Below are positions 1 through 6,195 of a stretch of DNA of 7,041 nucleotides, piece by piece. The notes beneath the pieces were generated by a model. It did no database searches and had not been told where the DNA came from. It saw only the letters and a program-made list of their open reading frames with translations. Every line of letters begins with the position of its first letter. The stretch's first letter is position 1. Made by a program: the position numbers and the translations under genes. Origin of the DNA: JANMZR01 sp031383555 (lineage in GTDB: Bacteria; Bacteroidota; Bacteroidia; Cytophagales; Spirosomataceae); the NCBI GenBank assembly GCA_031383555.1, contig JANMZR010000264.1, forward strand, positions 1-7,041. The letters run 5' to 3'.

Positions 1-70
1 AATCATGCTGAGCTGTATCTAAAGTGCTTTCTGCCTTTTGAAACGGTAAGTTTGGATCTAAGTTTTCCAT
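1..70 (-). CDS. Probable HEPN-domain partner of the MNT nucleotidyltransferase (partial, 5' end only)
   Basis: Only the first 23 codons lie in the window; the gene continues past the left edge. It starts with ATG at 70-68, overlapping the stop codon of the upstream nucleotidyltransferase by one base (TAATG), a typical sign of translational coupling. The visible peptide begins MENLDPNLPF and continues into a charged stretch (QKAESTLDTAQ) that could be the first helix of a HEPN or nucleotidyltransferase-substrate-binding helical bundle. The catalytic Rx4-6H motif of HEPN ribonucleases would lie outside the window, so it is not seen. The identification rests mostly on position: small MNT proteins are very often paired with a HEPN protein, as in MntA-HepT or HI0073-HI0074. 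In the MntA-HepT case the HEPN partner is an RNase toxin. Any other small coupled protein is possible. Confidence 0.5.
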   Translation of the reverse strand, partial: MENLDPNLPFQKAESTLDTAQHD

Positions 71-393
71 TATATTTTTATACCATCTTTTCTAATTTCT
101 TGAAAAATCGGCAAATTTGATTGGTTATATTTATATATAGAAGTTGGAAAAATAGAAACTAATTCGCTATATTTTATTAATAAATCAGATGTGTAAGGAC
201 TTAACTTACTAATTTCATTTGGTGTATTTGTTTTTTCATTTTTTAAAATTATGGCAAAATCAATATCCGAATCATCATCAAAGTCTCCACGTGCTTGTGA
301 ACCAAATAGTATTAATTCGGACAATTCATCCCCATAAAGCACTTTCAATTGCAATTTAAATTCTTCAGCTATTTTTTTAGTAATTGGCTTCAT
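70..393 (-). CDS. MNT-family minimal nucleotidyltransferase (MntA-like, probable antitoxin)
   Basis: This 107-residue protein has the size of a minimal nucleotidyltransferase of the DNA polymerase beta superfamily. The signature GS-x10-D-x-D is complete: G31-S32 in GSQARGD, and D43 and D45 in DSDID, which would bind the metal and nucleotide. The C-terminal half (about 70-107) has the usual short strand-helix ending and no obvious third catalytic aspartate at the expected place, which is common in this subgroup. In studied MntA-HepT systems the MNT protein transfers AMP onto a tyrosine of the HEPN toxin and so silences it; that activity here is inferred. The start ATG (393-391) has no Shine-Dalgarno sequence, only an A-rich leader. 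The stop overlaps the next gene's ATG by one base. It lies 30 bases downstream of uxuA on the same strand, with its own candidate promoter. A HI0073-type nucleotidyltransferase without toxin function is the main alternative. Confidence 0.85.
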   Translation of the reverse strand: MKPITKKIAEEFKLQLKVLYGDELSELILFGSQARGDFDDDSDIDFAIILKNEKTNTPNEISKLSPYTSDLLIKYSELVSIFPTSIYKYNQSNLPIFQEIRKDGIKI

Positions 394-407
394 CTTTTAT
401 TTTTTTA

Positions 408-415
408 CAAATATA
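408..415 (-). promoter_or_regulatory. Candidate -7 box for the MNT/partner module
   Basis: On the minus strand this reads TATATTTG, an exact match to the Bacteroidota -7 consensus TANNTTTG. It lies in the 30-base gap between the uxuA stop and the MNT start, 14 bases before the ATG, predicting a leader of roughly ten bases. A TTG lies 23 bases upstream inside the uxuA end, slightly further than the usual 19-21 for the -33 element, so the upstream half is weak. If real, the module can be expressed independently of uxuA. Confidence 0.4.
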
Positions 416-423
416 ATCAAAAA

Positions 424-1623
424 TTAAACCATCTTCCCCAACGCCCTCTCAACCCCCCGCAACTCCGCCAGCCCACGCATGCGACCAATTGCGGTATAGC
501 CTGGATAGGTTTTTTTGTTGGAATTGAGGTCATCCATCATTTGGTGGCCATGGTCTGGTCGCATTGGAATTTGTGCATCAAATTGACCATTGTTTTTCCT
601 TCGCTTTTCTTCAATCAATATTTCTTTAATTACTGCCACCATATCTACATCGCCCTCTAGGTGGTCGGCTTCGTGAAAGTTAAGAGGATTTTCTTCTCTT
701 TTTGTGGCTCGTAAATGTATAAAATGAATGCGATCTGCAAATTTTGCTGCCATTTTTGGTAAATCATTATCAGCTCGAACCCCAAAGGAACCCGTACAAA
801 AAGTGAGCCCGTTTGCTCTGATATTGGTACGGGCAAAGAGTTCATCTACATCATTTTCGGTACTCAAAATTCTTGGCAAGCCCAAAAGCGGCTTTGGTGG
901 ATCGTCTGGGTGAATGCACATAACCACACCAGCTTCTTCAGCTACCGGAGCCACTTGACTGATAAAATAAAAGAGATTTTCTTTTAATTTCTGAGCATCA
1001 ATATTGGCATAAGTGTCCAAATGAGCCTGAAATTGGTCTAATTTAAAGCTTTCCTCAGCACCTGGCAAGCCCAAAAGCATATTGTTGGTTAACTTTTGCC
1101 TTTCAGCATCAGTCATTCTCTCAAAATTTGTTTTAGCGGCTTTTTGCACTTCTTCTTTATAATCTTTTTCAGCATTTGGTCGTTTTAAAATGTGTAAATC
1201 GAAAGTGGCAAAATCTTCCCAAACAAATCGTAATGCCCGTGAGCCATCAGGCATTTCATAGGCCAAATCGGTACGTGACCAGTCCAAAACGGGCATAAAA
1301 TTATAACAAACAATTTTTACTCCACAAGCACCCAAATTGCGTAGCGAAGTTTTATAGTTTTCGATGATACGATCACGGCTTGGCAAAGCACGCTTAATAT
1401 CCTCATGTACAGGCAAGCTCTCCACCACACTCCAATGCAGTGGTACATATTTATGGTTGTGAGCTTCTATTATTGCGATTCGCTTTTTAATGTCTTCCAC
1501 CGTCCACACCTCCCCAACAGGTGTTTGATGCAATGCAGTAACTACACCTGTGCAGCCGCTCTGGCGCAAATCCATTAAAGAAGTAGGGTCGTTGGGGCCG
1601 TACCAACGCATTGTATGTATCAT
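424..1623 (-). CDS. uxuA: D-mannonate dehydratase UxuA
   Basis: Mannonate dehydratase (EC 4.2.1.8) removes water from D-mannonate to give 2-keto-3-deoxy-D-gluconate, the last step before KDG kinase in hexuronate breakdown; it is a cytoplasmic, metal-dependent TIM-barrel enzyme. The 399 residues match the family throughout and are close to the 394 of E. coli UxuA. Recognised blocks are RWYGPNDP (6-13), GVVTALH (26-32), WSVVESLPVHEDIK (64-77), CYNFMPVLDWSRTDL (106-120), GLPGAEE (185-191), CIHPDDPP (236-243), CTGSFGVRADND (276-287), HLRATKRE (303-310) and RPDHGHQM (355-362). The His, Cys and Asp-His residues in the later blocks include the expected metal ligands and catalytic residues. The start at 1623 puts MIHTMRWYGP in register with MEQTWRWYGP of E. 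coli, so it is preferred over the internal Met5. It is transcribed divergently from the esterase and followed by the MNT module. No UxaC or UxuB gene is present in the window. Confidence 0.97.
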   Translation of the reverse strand: MIHTMRWYGPNDPTSLMDLRQSGCTGVVTALHQTPVGEVWTVEDIKKRIAIIEAHNHKYVPLHWSVVESLPVHEDIKRALPSRDRIIENYKTSLRNLGACGVKIVCYNFMPVLDWSRTDLAYEMPDGSRALRFVWEDFATFDLHILKRPNAEKDYKEEVQKAAKTNFERMTDAERQKLTNNMLLGLPGAEESFKLDQFQAHLDTYANIDAQKLKENLFYFISQVAPVAEEAGVVMCIHPDDPPKPLLGLPRILSTENDVDELFARTNIRANGLTFCTGSFGVRADNDLPKMAAKFADRIHFIHLRATKREENPLNFHEADHLEGDVDMVAVIKEILIEEKRRKNNGQFDAQIPMRPDHGHQMMDDLNSNKKTYPGYTAIGRMRGLAELRGVERALGKMV

Positions 1624-1630
1624 TTTCTGA

Positions 1631-1670
1631 GTTTGAAAGTTTGGAAGTTTTTAGGTTTGGAAGTTTTTTT
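1631..1670. repeat. Octamer tandem repeat in the presumed uxuA leader
   Basis: Five consecutive 8-base units read on the plus strand as GTTTGAAA, GTTTGGAA, GTTTTTAG, GTTTGGAA and GTTTTTTT. All begin with GTTT, the second and fourth are identical, and the 14-mer GTTTGGAAGTTTTT recurs exactly with a 16-base period. The array starts 7 bases before the uxuA start codon, so on the minus strand it would lie in the 5' leader of the mRNA as a C-poor TTCCAAAC-type repeat. It resembles a degenerating microsatellite. Slippage could change leader length, but copy-number variation is not shown by one sequence. Confidence 0.7.
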
Positions 1671-1712
1671 TTATTTCAAAAAAAATCAAAACATTTTGGC
1701 TAAATTATTCGA

Positions 1713-1720
1713 CAAATATA
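1713..1720 (-). promoter_or_regulatory. Candidate -7 box for uxuA
   Basis: The minus strand reads TATATTTG, exact for TANNTTTG, 89 bases before the uxuA ATG. Transcription would begin near 1706, giving a leader of about 80 bases that contains the octamer repeat. No clear TTTG is seen 19-21 bases upstream, so only the downstream half of the promoter is supported. Confidence 0.35.
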
Positions 1721-1747
1721 TAAATAAAACAATTTAAAACTGGAAGA

Positions 1748-1761
1748 AAAACAGTTGTTTT
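1748..1761. promoter_or_regulatory. Short inverted repeat, possible operator between uxuA and the esterase gene
   Basis: AAAACA-GT-TGTTTT has perfect 6-base arms around a 2-base centre. It is placed in the divergent region, just upstream of the candidate uxuA -7 box, where a regulator could control either or both genes. The size would suit a dimeric LacI- or GntR-type repressor, but no regulator gene is present and A/T-rich palindromes arise easily by chance here. Confidence 0.2.
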
Positions 1762-1863
1762 CGAACCTATTTTTACGCAATCGTTATAGCTAATACCATC
1801 ATTTCCAAAAACCTTGATTATATTTATCCTTTATTTTAAAACACCATTTCTATTTTAATTTTT

Positions 1864-3819
1864 ATGAAAAAAATTCTTTATGTCCTATTTATTTTCGTCG
1901 CCAATTTTTCCAATGCACAATTAAAATTAGCCCGACTTTTCTCTGACCATGTAGTTTTACAATGTCAAAAACCGATTCCAATTTGGGGTTGGGCAGCTGC
2001 TAATCAAGAAGTTACAGTTCTATTGGGTGGCAGCACAAATACAGTAAAGGCCGATGCAAACGGTGCTTGGAAAGTTACAATGCCAACGATGGAAGCTGGT
2101 GGTCCTCATAGTTTAACTATAAAAGATGGTACAAGCAATTTAACTGTAAATGACATTTTAATTGGAGATGTTTGGTTGCTTTCTGGCCAATCAAATATGG
2201 AATGGCAGGTGAAATCGGCAAAAGATTTTGTAAAAGAAAAAAAGGATGCAAATTACCCAAAAATCAGACACTTTTTTGTAGAACATGAGGTTACTATGAC
2301 GCCTCAAACCGACTTAAAATCAGGTGATTGGAAAATTTCTACTGAAGAAGCAGTAGGTAATTTTTCAGCAATTGGTTTCTTTTTTGCAAGAGAAATTTTC
2401 CAGAAAACTGGTGTGCCTATTGGTCTTTTGCATAGCAGTTGGGGTGGCTCACAAATTGAAGGCTGGATTAGCAAAGAAGCTATGCTAAACGACACAGAAT
2501 TAAAAACTTATGCCAAAAATATGCCTAATAATTGGTTGGAGGCCGACGTAATTACCGACAGGAAGTTACGAACTACTATTTTTGGATCAGGAGCAATAAA
2601 CCCTTCTGCAGATGATGAGGCTAAATACTTAAAATTAGGAGTAGATTACACGAAATGGCTCAATGCGGCCAGCCCAATTGGTCAATGGGATTGGAAAGGG
2701 CTTTTTAGCTATCGAGGAAAAGGTTTTATGGCTAAAACTATTGATATTTCGGCAGGAATGGCTGCAAAAAGTACAATTTTGGGCCTAGGTATTCAGAATA
2801 GTAAAAACCAAATTTATATTAATGGGAAATTGGTGGCTGATACCACTATTAATGGTTTGCGAAAATATAGTTTGCCTGCCAATGCATGGAAAACAGGAAG
2901 CAATCAACTGGTTGTGAAGTTTGAAAACATGGTTGAACCCAAATATTTCGGCTTGGGCTTAATGGGCAATCCTTCCGATTTATATATTTCTGCCGAAAGT
3001 GAACGAGTTGATATTTCAGAAAACTGGAAATTGATGCCTTCATTTGCCGAAAAACATGATTATATGCATTCAGCCAATAATGTGGGCACTACAATTTACA
3101 ATTCAATGATTGCTCCATTGATTCCATTTGCTATAAAAGGGGCGCTTTGGTACCAAGGCGAATCCAATGCTGGGCGGGCTTATCAATATCGTCATTCTTT
3201 CCCATTGATGATTAATGATTGGCGTAAGCATTGGAATGACGAATTTTCCTTTTATTGGGTGCAATTGAGTAGTTTTGGTAGTTATCAAAATAGCAATACA
3301 GGCAGCCCATGGGCAGAACTGCGTGAGGCCCAAACCATGACTTTGAGCCTTCCAAAAACAGGTCAAGCAGTTACAACCGATATTGGCGACCCAAAAGACA
3401 TCCATCCAACCAATAAACAAGATGTAGCTAAAAGACTAGCTGCCACGGCATTAAAGCAAGATTATGGTATGGATGTAGTGCCTTCAGGACCGATGTTTGA
3501 GTCAGTAACTTTCAAAAAAGGTAAGGCCATCATTACTTATAAAAATATAGGTAAAGGATTGATGGTAAAAGACAGGTTTGGTTATTTGAAAGGCTTTGAA
3601 ATTGCGGGTGACGACAAAGTTTTTAGCTATGCAAAAGCAAGTATAATTGATAATAAAGTAGAAGTAATTTATCAAAAAAAGAAAAAACCAGTAGCCGTAC
3701 GTTACGCTTGGGCAGATGCACCTGATGACGTAAATCTCTTTAATTCAGAGGGTTTTCCTGCCAACGGTTTTAGAACAGACGATTGGAACAGTGTAACTAA
3801 GGAGAAGAGGTTTGAGTAA
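1864..3819 (+). CDS. Secreted SASA-family carbohydrate O-acetylesterase ('sialate O-acetylesterase')
   Basis: This 651-residue SGNH-type hydrolase should remove acetyl groups from sugars outside the cytoplasm. Residues 1-18 form a signal peptide (lysines 2-3, hydrophobic core, cleavage probably after SNA18). A beta-rich N-terminal domain (about 20-100) precedes the catalytic core, which starts at GDVWLLSGQSNMEW with nucleophile Ser110 in GQSN. The SSWGGSQIEGW block (191-201) and LWYQGESN (428-435) follow, and DIHP (512-515) supplies the likely catalytic His514. Between the core halves, about 275-375, lies a jelly-roll-like insert (IYINGKLVADT, WKTGSNQLVVKFEN) as in family 2 glycoside hydrolase sugar-binding domains and common in Bacteroidota SASA proteins. 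The family name comes from sialate esterases, but many members sit in plant-polysaccharide loci; with uxuA next door, acetylated glucuronoxylan is at least as likely a substrate (inference). The gene is intact and its A/T-rich leader has no Shine-Dalgarno sequence. Confidence 0.9.
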   Translation: MKKILYVLFIFVANFSNAQLKLARLFSDHVVLQCQKPIPIWGWAAANQEVTVLLGGSTNTVKADANGAWKVTMPTMEAGGPHSLTIKDGTSNLTVNDILIGDVWLLSGQSNMEWQVKSAKDFVKEKKDANYPKIRHFFVEHEVTMTPQTDLKSGDWKISTEEAVGNFSAIGFFFAREIFQKTGVPIGLLHSSWGGSQIEGWISKEAMLNDTELKTYAKNMPNNWLEADVITDRKLRTTIFGSGAINPSADDEAKYLKLGVDYTKWLNAASPIGQWDWKGLFSYRGKGFMAKTIDISAGMAAKSTILGLGIQNSKNQIYINGKLVADTTINGLRKYSLPANAWKTGSNQLVVKFENMVEPKYFGLGLMGNPSDLYISAESERVDISENWKLMPSFAEKHDYMHSANNVGTTIYNSMIAPLIPFAIKGALWYQGESNAGRAYQYRHSFPLMINDWRKHWNDEFSFYWVQLSSFGSYQNSNTGSPWAELREAQTMTLSLPKTGQAVTTDIGDPKDIHPTNKQDVAKRLAATALKQDYGMDVVPSGPMFESVTFKKGKAIITYKNIGKGLMVKDRFGYLKGFEIAGDDKVFSYAKASIIDNKVEVIYQKKKKPVAVRYAWADAPDDVNLFNSEGFPANGFRTDDWNSVTKEKRFE

Positions 3820-3846
3820 TACTATAACAAAACCTTTTTTAAAAAC

Positions 3847-3876
3847 TTGACTAGGTATTTAGCTTTATCTAATTTG
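3847..3876 (+). promoter_or_regulatory. Weak candidate promoter for the membrane-protein gene
   Basis: A TTG at 3847-3849 is separated by 20 bases from TAATTTG at 3870-3876, which is one base short of the TANNTTTG consensus. The spacing fits Bacteroidota -33/-7 promoters, and the start codon follows 38 bases later. The imperfect -7 box keeps this tentative. Confidence 0.25.
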
Positions 3877-3914
3877 AAATGTTAACTTTAAATTACTCAT
3901 AAATTAATTCTTAT

Positions 3915-4373
3915 ATGGAAAGTATTATTCAAAACAAAAGGTATTCAGACTGGCTTTTATTTTTTGGTATATTATTGTTTTTATTTGGTTTAATTATTGC
4001 ATTGTTCATGCCGATATTGGCCAATAAAAGAATGGGGTTATCGGCACATCTTGAAGGAATAATGAACGGCATATTTTTGGTGATTCTTGGCCTTATTTGG
4101 AATAAACTGGTGTTAACAGATAAATGGTTAAAAATTACATTTTGGGTTGCAATTTATGGCTCTTTCGCAAACTTTGTGGCTGTAGTTATTGCAGCAGTAA
4201 CGGGGGCTGGAAAAATGATGCCTTTGGCAGGTGGAAAAGAAGGTACCCAGGTGGTAGAAATATTAATTTCATCATTACTTATTTCACTTTCTCTTGCTAT
4301 GATTATTGTCTGTATTTTAATATTGATAGGCCTATTTAGAGCCATAAAGCAACCTTTTGTTTTTAAAAATTAG
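3915..4373 (+). CDS. Four-helix membrane protein, hydroxylaminobenzene mutase (Hab)-like
   Basis: This 152-residue integral membrane protein has four hydrophobic segments at about 13-35, 47-64, 72-95 and 115-141. The conserved stretch ANKRMGLSAHLEGIMNGIFL (36-55), followed by LGLIW and later FWVAIYGSFANF and GAGKMMPLAGG, resembles the small membrane proteins HabA/HabB, which rearrange hydroxylaminobenzene to 2-aminophenol in Pseudomonas. Relatives are widespread in bacteria with no nitroarene metabolism, so the biological substrate here is unknown and the name should be read as family likeness only. It starts at ATG 3915 behind an A/T-rich leader and ends at a TAG 41 bases before the isomerase ATG. 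It may be transcribed with the genes downstream, although an exact -7 box in that gap suggests they also have their own promoter. Recognition is from memory of the family motif. Confidence 0.7.
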   Translation: MESIIQNKRYSDWLLFFGILLFLFGLIIALFMPILANKRMGLSAHLEGIMNGIFLVILGLIWNKLVLTDKWLKITFWVAIYGSFANFVAVVIAAVTGAGKMMPLAGGKEGTQVVEILISSLLISLSLAMIIVCILILIGLFRAIKQPFVFKN

Positions 4374-4383
4374 GAAAAAATTA

Positions 4384-4399
4384 TAATTTTGTATTTTTG
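4384..4399 (+). promoter_or_regulatory. Two tandem -7 boxes before the isomerase gene
   Basis: TAATTTTG (4384-4391) and TATTTTTG (4392-4399) are both exact TANNTTTG matches lying end to end. The ATG follows 15 bases after the second, giving a predicted leader of about 10-20 bases. A TTTTG at 4355-4359 lies 24 bases before the first box, a little long for a -33 element. The arrangement argues that translation starts at ATG 4415 and not at TTG 4397, which is inside the second box. Confidence 0.45.
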
Positions 4400-4414
4400 A
4401 ATAGAAATTTTACT

Positions 4415-5320
4415 ATGTTCGACCTCGGTTTTGTATCCGCTATTTTTCCTGAAAAGTCATTTGAAGAAGTCATAGATTTTACGAGTGAAAATGACTTCCA
4501 ATGTGTAGAAATTATGTGTTGGCCAAAAGGCAAAGCTGAGCGCAGGTATGCTGGCGTTACCCATATTGATGTAGATAATTTTGATGTAGAGAAAATCAAA
4601 GATTACCTTAAAAGTAAAAATGTATATATCTCAGCATTAGGCTATTACCCTAATCCGCTGGATACAGATTTGGAGAAAAGAGTAATTTATCTAGCCCATA
4701 TAAAAAAAATAATTTTAGCAGCACAAAAACTTTCTATTCCTATTATAAACACTTTTATTGGCAGAAGCCAGTTTGAAAGTTTGGAGGAAAATTTTAAGCT
4801 TTTTGAAGAAAATTGGCTACCAATTATACGTTTTGCTGAGGAATGTGGCGTTAAAATTGGAATAGAAAATTGTCCAATGTTTTTTACACAAGATGAATGG
4901 CCCAATGGCAAAAATATGGCCATTTCGCCACCTATTTGGGATCGATTATTTTCTATTGCAAACTCAGATTTCTTAGGTTTAAACTATGATCCATCACATG
5001 CTATTTGGCAGCAAATGGATTATATCTCACATATTAAAGATTATTCGAAAAAGCTATTTCACGTGCATTTGAAAGATGCAAAATTGCACCGAGAAAAGCT
5101 TGATAAAGTAGGCATTTTGGCAACCCCTTTGGAATACCATACGCCTAAACTGCCCGGAAGAGGTGATATTGATTGGTCGCTGTTTTTGTTGGAACTAAAA
5201 ATGACAGCTTATTCAGGCCCAATTGTAATTGAGTTTGAAGACAAAGTATTCGAAAAATCAGAAGATGACATTATTATTGGATTATTAACTACCCAGAATT
5301 ACATTAAACAATATTTGTAA
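4415..5320 (+). CDS. Sugar phosphate isomerase/epimerase-like TIM-barrel protein
   Basis: This protein belongs to the xylose-isomerase-like / AP endonuclease 2 TIM-barrel superfamily, which includes sugar and keto-acid isomerases and epimerases using a divalent metal. Numbered from the ATG chosen here (301 residues), the expected metal ligands are visible: Glu151 in IENCPM, Asp192 in YDPSH, with His195 close by, His218 in HVHLKDAK and Glu273 in IEFED. The PGRGDIDW block (247-254) is also typical of the family. There is no signal peptide, so it should be cytoplasmic. The frame is open up to a TTG at 4397, but that codon lies inside a promoter box, so ATG 4415 (MFDLGFVSAIF) is preferred. It is 14 bases upstream of the dehydrogenase gene, suggesting a two-gene unit handling a sugar or polyol. 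The substrate cannot be told from the sequence; hydroxypyruvate isomerase, tagatose-3-epimerase and inosose enzymes share this fold. Confidence 0.85.
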   Translation: MFDLGFVSAIFPEKSFEEVIDFTSENDFQCVEIMCWPKGKAERRYAGVTHIDVDNFDVEKIKDYLKSKNVYISALGYYPNPLDTDLEKRVIYLAHIKKIILAAQKLSIPIINTFIGRSQFESLEENFKLFEENWLPIIRFAEECGVKIGIENCPMFFTQDEWPNGKNMAISPPIWDRLFSIANSDFLGLNYDPSHAIWQQMDYISHIKDYSKKLFHVHLKDAKLHREKLDKVGILATPLEYHTPKLPGRGDIDWSLFLLELKMTAYSGPIVIEFEDKVFEKSEDDIIIGLLTTQNYIKQYL

Positions 5321-5334
5321 AAAATTCATTAAAA

Positions 5335-6171
5335 ATGAGCAGAAAGACTGCCTTGATAACCGGCGCAAATTCTGGATTAGGATTAATTACTGTGGTCGAG
5401 TTAGCTAAAAAAGAATATCAACTTATATTGTTGGTGAGAAGTGAATCGAAAGCTAAAGAAGCTATCGCAGTAATATTAAAATCAGCCCCAAATACTTCCA
5501 TAAGTTATGAAATTGCCGATTTGGCCGATATAGCATCAATAAAACAAGCTGTAAATAATATTTCAATAAAATATTCTAAAATTGATCGACTTATAAATAA
5601 TGCGGGCTATTCTCCTAATAAGATTGAATTCACAGCTGATGGTTATGAGAAATCATTCATTGCTAATCATTTAGGCCACTTTGCCCTTACTAATGGACTT
5701 TTACCATTATTAATAAACTCAGCAGAGGCTAGAATTATTTCCGTGTCATCTACCGCCCATAAAATGGGAAATTTTTCTCGTTTTTTTCTAAAAAACAACA
5801 AAAGTTTAAGTTTATTTGACGCCTATGCAGATGGAAAACTGGCCAATATATTATTTACAAAAGGACTACAAAAACAATTAAAGGAAACAAATATACGAGC
5901 CTATTCACTTCATCCTGGGGTGGTTGCTACCAATTTTGGCAGCAATTATACTGGCCCGTTAGCAGCATTAATCAAGTTTTTTAAAGTATTTATGATTTCA
6001 CCCGAGCAAGGAGCGGCTACATCCGTTTTTTTAGCCACAACCAATTTAGAAAATATAAAAAACGAATCTGGAAATTATTTTGATAAATGTAAAGTAAAGG
6101 CCACAGATCATAAAGATATAACTGAAGGCAATATTGATTTTTTTTGGAGCAATAGCCTAGCCTTGATTTAA
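5335..6171 (+). CDS. Short-chain dehydrogenase/reductase, retinol-dehydrogenase-like
   Basis: This 278-residue Rossmann-fold oxidoreductase has the classical SDR motifs: cofactor-binding TGANSGLG (9-16), Asp62 in ADL, NNAG (88-91), Asn111 in ANHLGHFALT, Ser138/Ser139 in ISVSSTAH, the catalytic Tyr164-x3-Lys168 and PGVVATN (194-200). Arg35 after the second strand (LLVRS) favours NADP(H) over NAD(H). The NHLGHFALT and YxxxKLANILF signatures place it with retinol dehydrogenase/WWOX-like SDRs, whose bacterial members are mostly of unknown substrate. The usual YxxSK serine is replaced by glycine (YADGK), which does not touch the catalytic residues. Start ATG 5335 is 14 bases after the isomerase stop, so the two are probably co-transcribed. 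It converges on the desaturase gene, 20 bases away. It is not recognisable as the SDR-type fructuronate reductase that would partner UxuA. Confidence 0.88.
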   Translation: MSRKTALITGANSGLGLITVVELAKKEYQLILLVRSESKAKEAIAVILKSAPNTSISYEIADLADIASIKQAVNNISIKYSKIDRLINNAGYSPNKIEFTADGYEKSFIANHLGHFALTNGLLPLLINSAEARIISVSSTAHKMGNFSRFFLKNNKSLSLFDAYADGKLANILFTKGLQKQLKETNIRAYSLHPGVVATNFGSNYTGPLAALIKFFKVFMISPEQGAATSVFLATTNLENIKNESGNYFDKCKVKATDHKDITEGNIDFFWSNSLALI

Positions 6172-6181
6172 TGGATTAACC

Positions 6182-6195
6182 GTAAAATATTTTAC
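6182..6195. terminator. Perfect 14-base palindrome at the convergent gene ends, possible weak terminator
   Basis: GTAAAAT-ATTTTAC has 7-base arms with no loop. It lies between the dehydrogenase stop (6171) and the desaturase, and covers the desaturase stop codon (6194-6192). It could act in either direction, but a stem this A/T-rich without a loop or GC core is weak as an intrinsic terminator. Confidence 0.25.

Noticed and set aside
349..660. Plus-strand open frame spanning the MNT start and the uxuA end
   Set aside because: It runs antisense across two well-supported genes and their gap, and its translation shows no family features.
874..1078. Sixteen-base direct repeat TGGCAAGCCCAAAAGC at 874-889 and 1063-1078
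   Set aside because: Both copies encode LLGLP at two conserved places in UxuA, so the similarity follows from protein sequence and codon choice, not from a DNA element.
1652..1659. TAGGTTTG on the plus strand as a -7 box for the esterase gene
   Set aside because: It falls within the octamer repeat, 204 bases before the esterase start, and has no well-spaced -33 element; it is most likely a by-product of the repeat.
3103..3420. Long open frame on the minus strand inside the esterase gene
   Set aside because: It is entirely antisense to conserved esterase blocks (LWYQGESN, DIHP), its product is rich in Trp, Cys and Ile in no recognisable pattern, and it has no leader or promoter.
3820..3914. 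Intrinsic terminator after the esterase gene
   Set aside because: The TTTTTTAAAAA stretch at 3835-3845 is only an A/T palindrome without GC stem or following U-tract, so it does not support a terminator call.
5335..6171. Reading the SDR as the fructuronate reductase partner of UxuA
   Set aside because: Its NHLGHFALT and YxxxKLANILF signatures are those of retinol-dehydrogenase-like SDRs, and it is in a separate transcription unit over 3 kb from uxuA.
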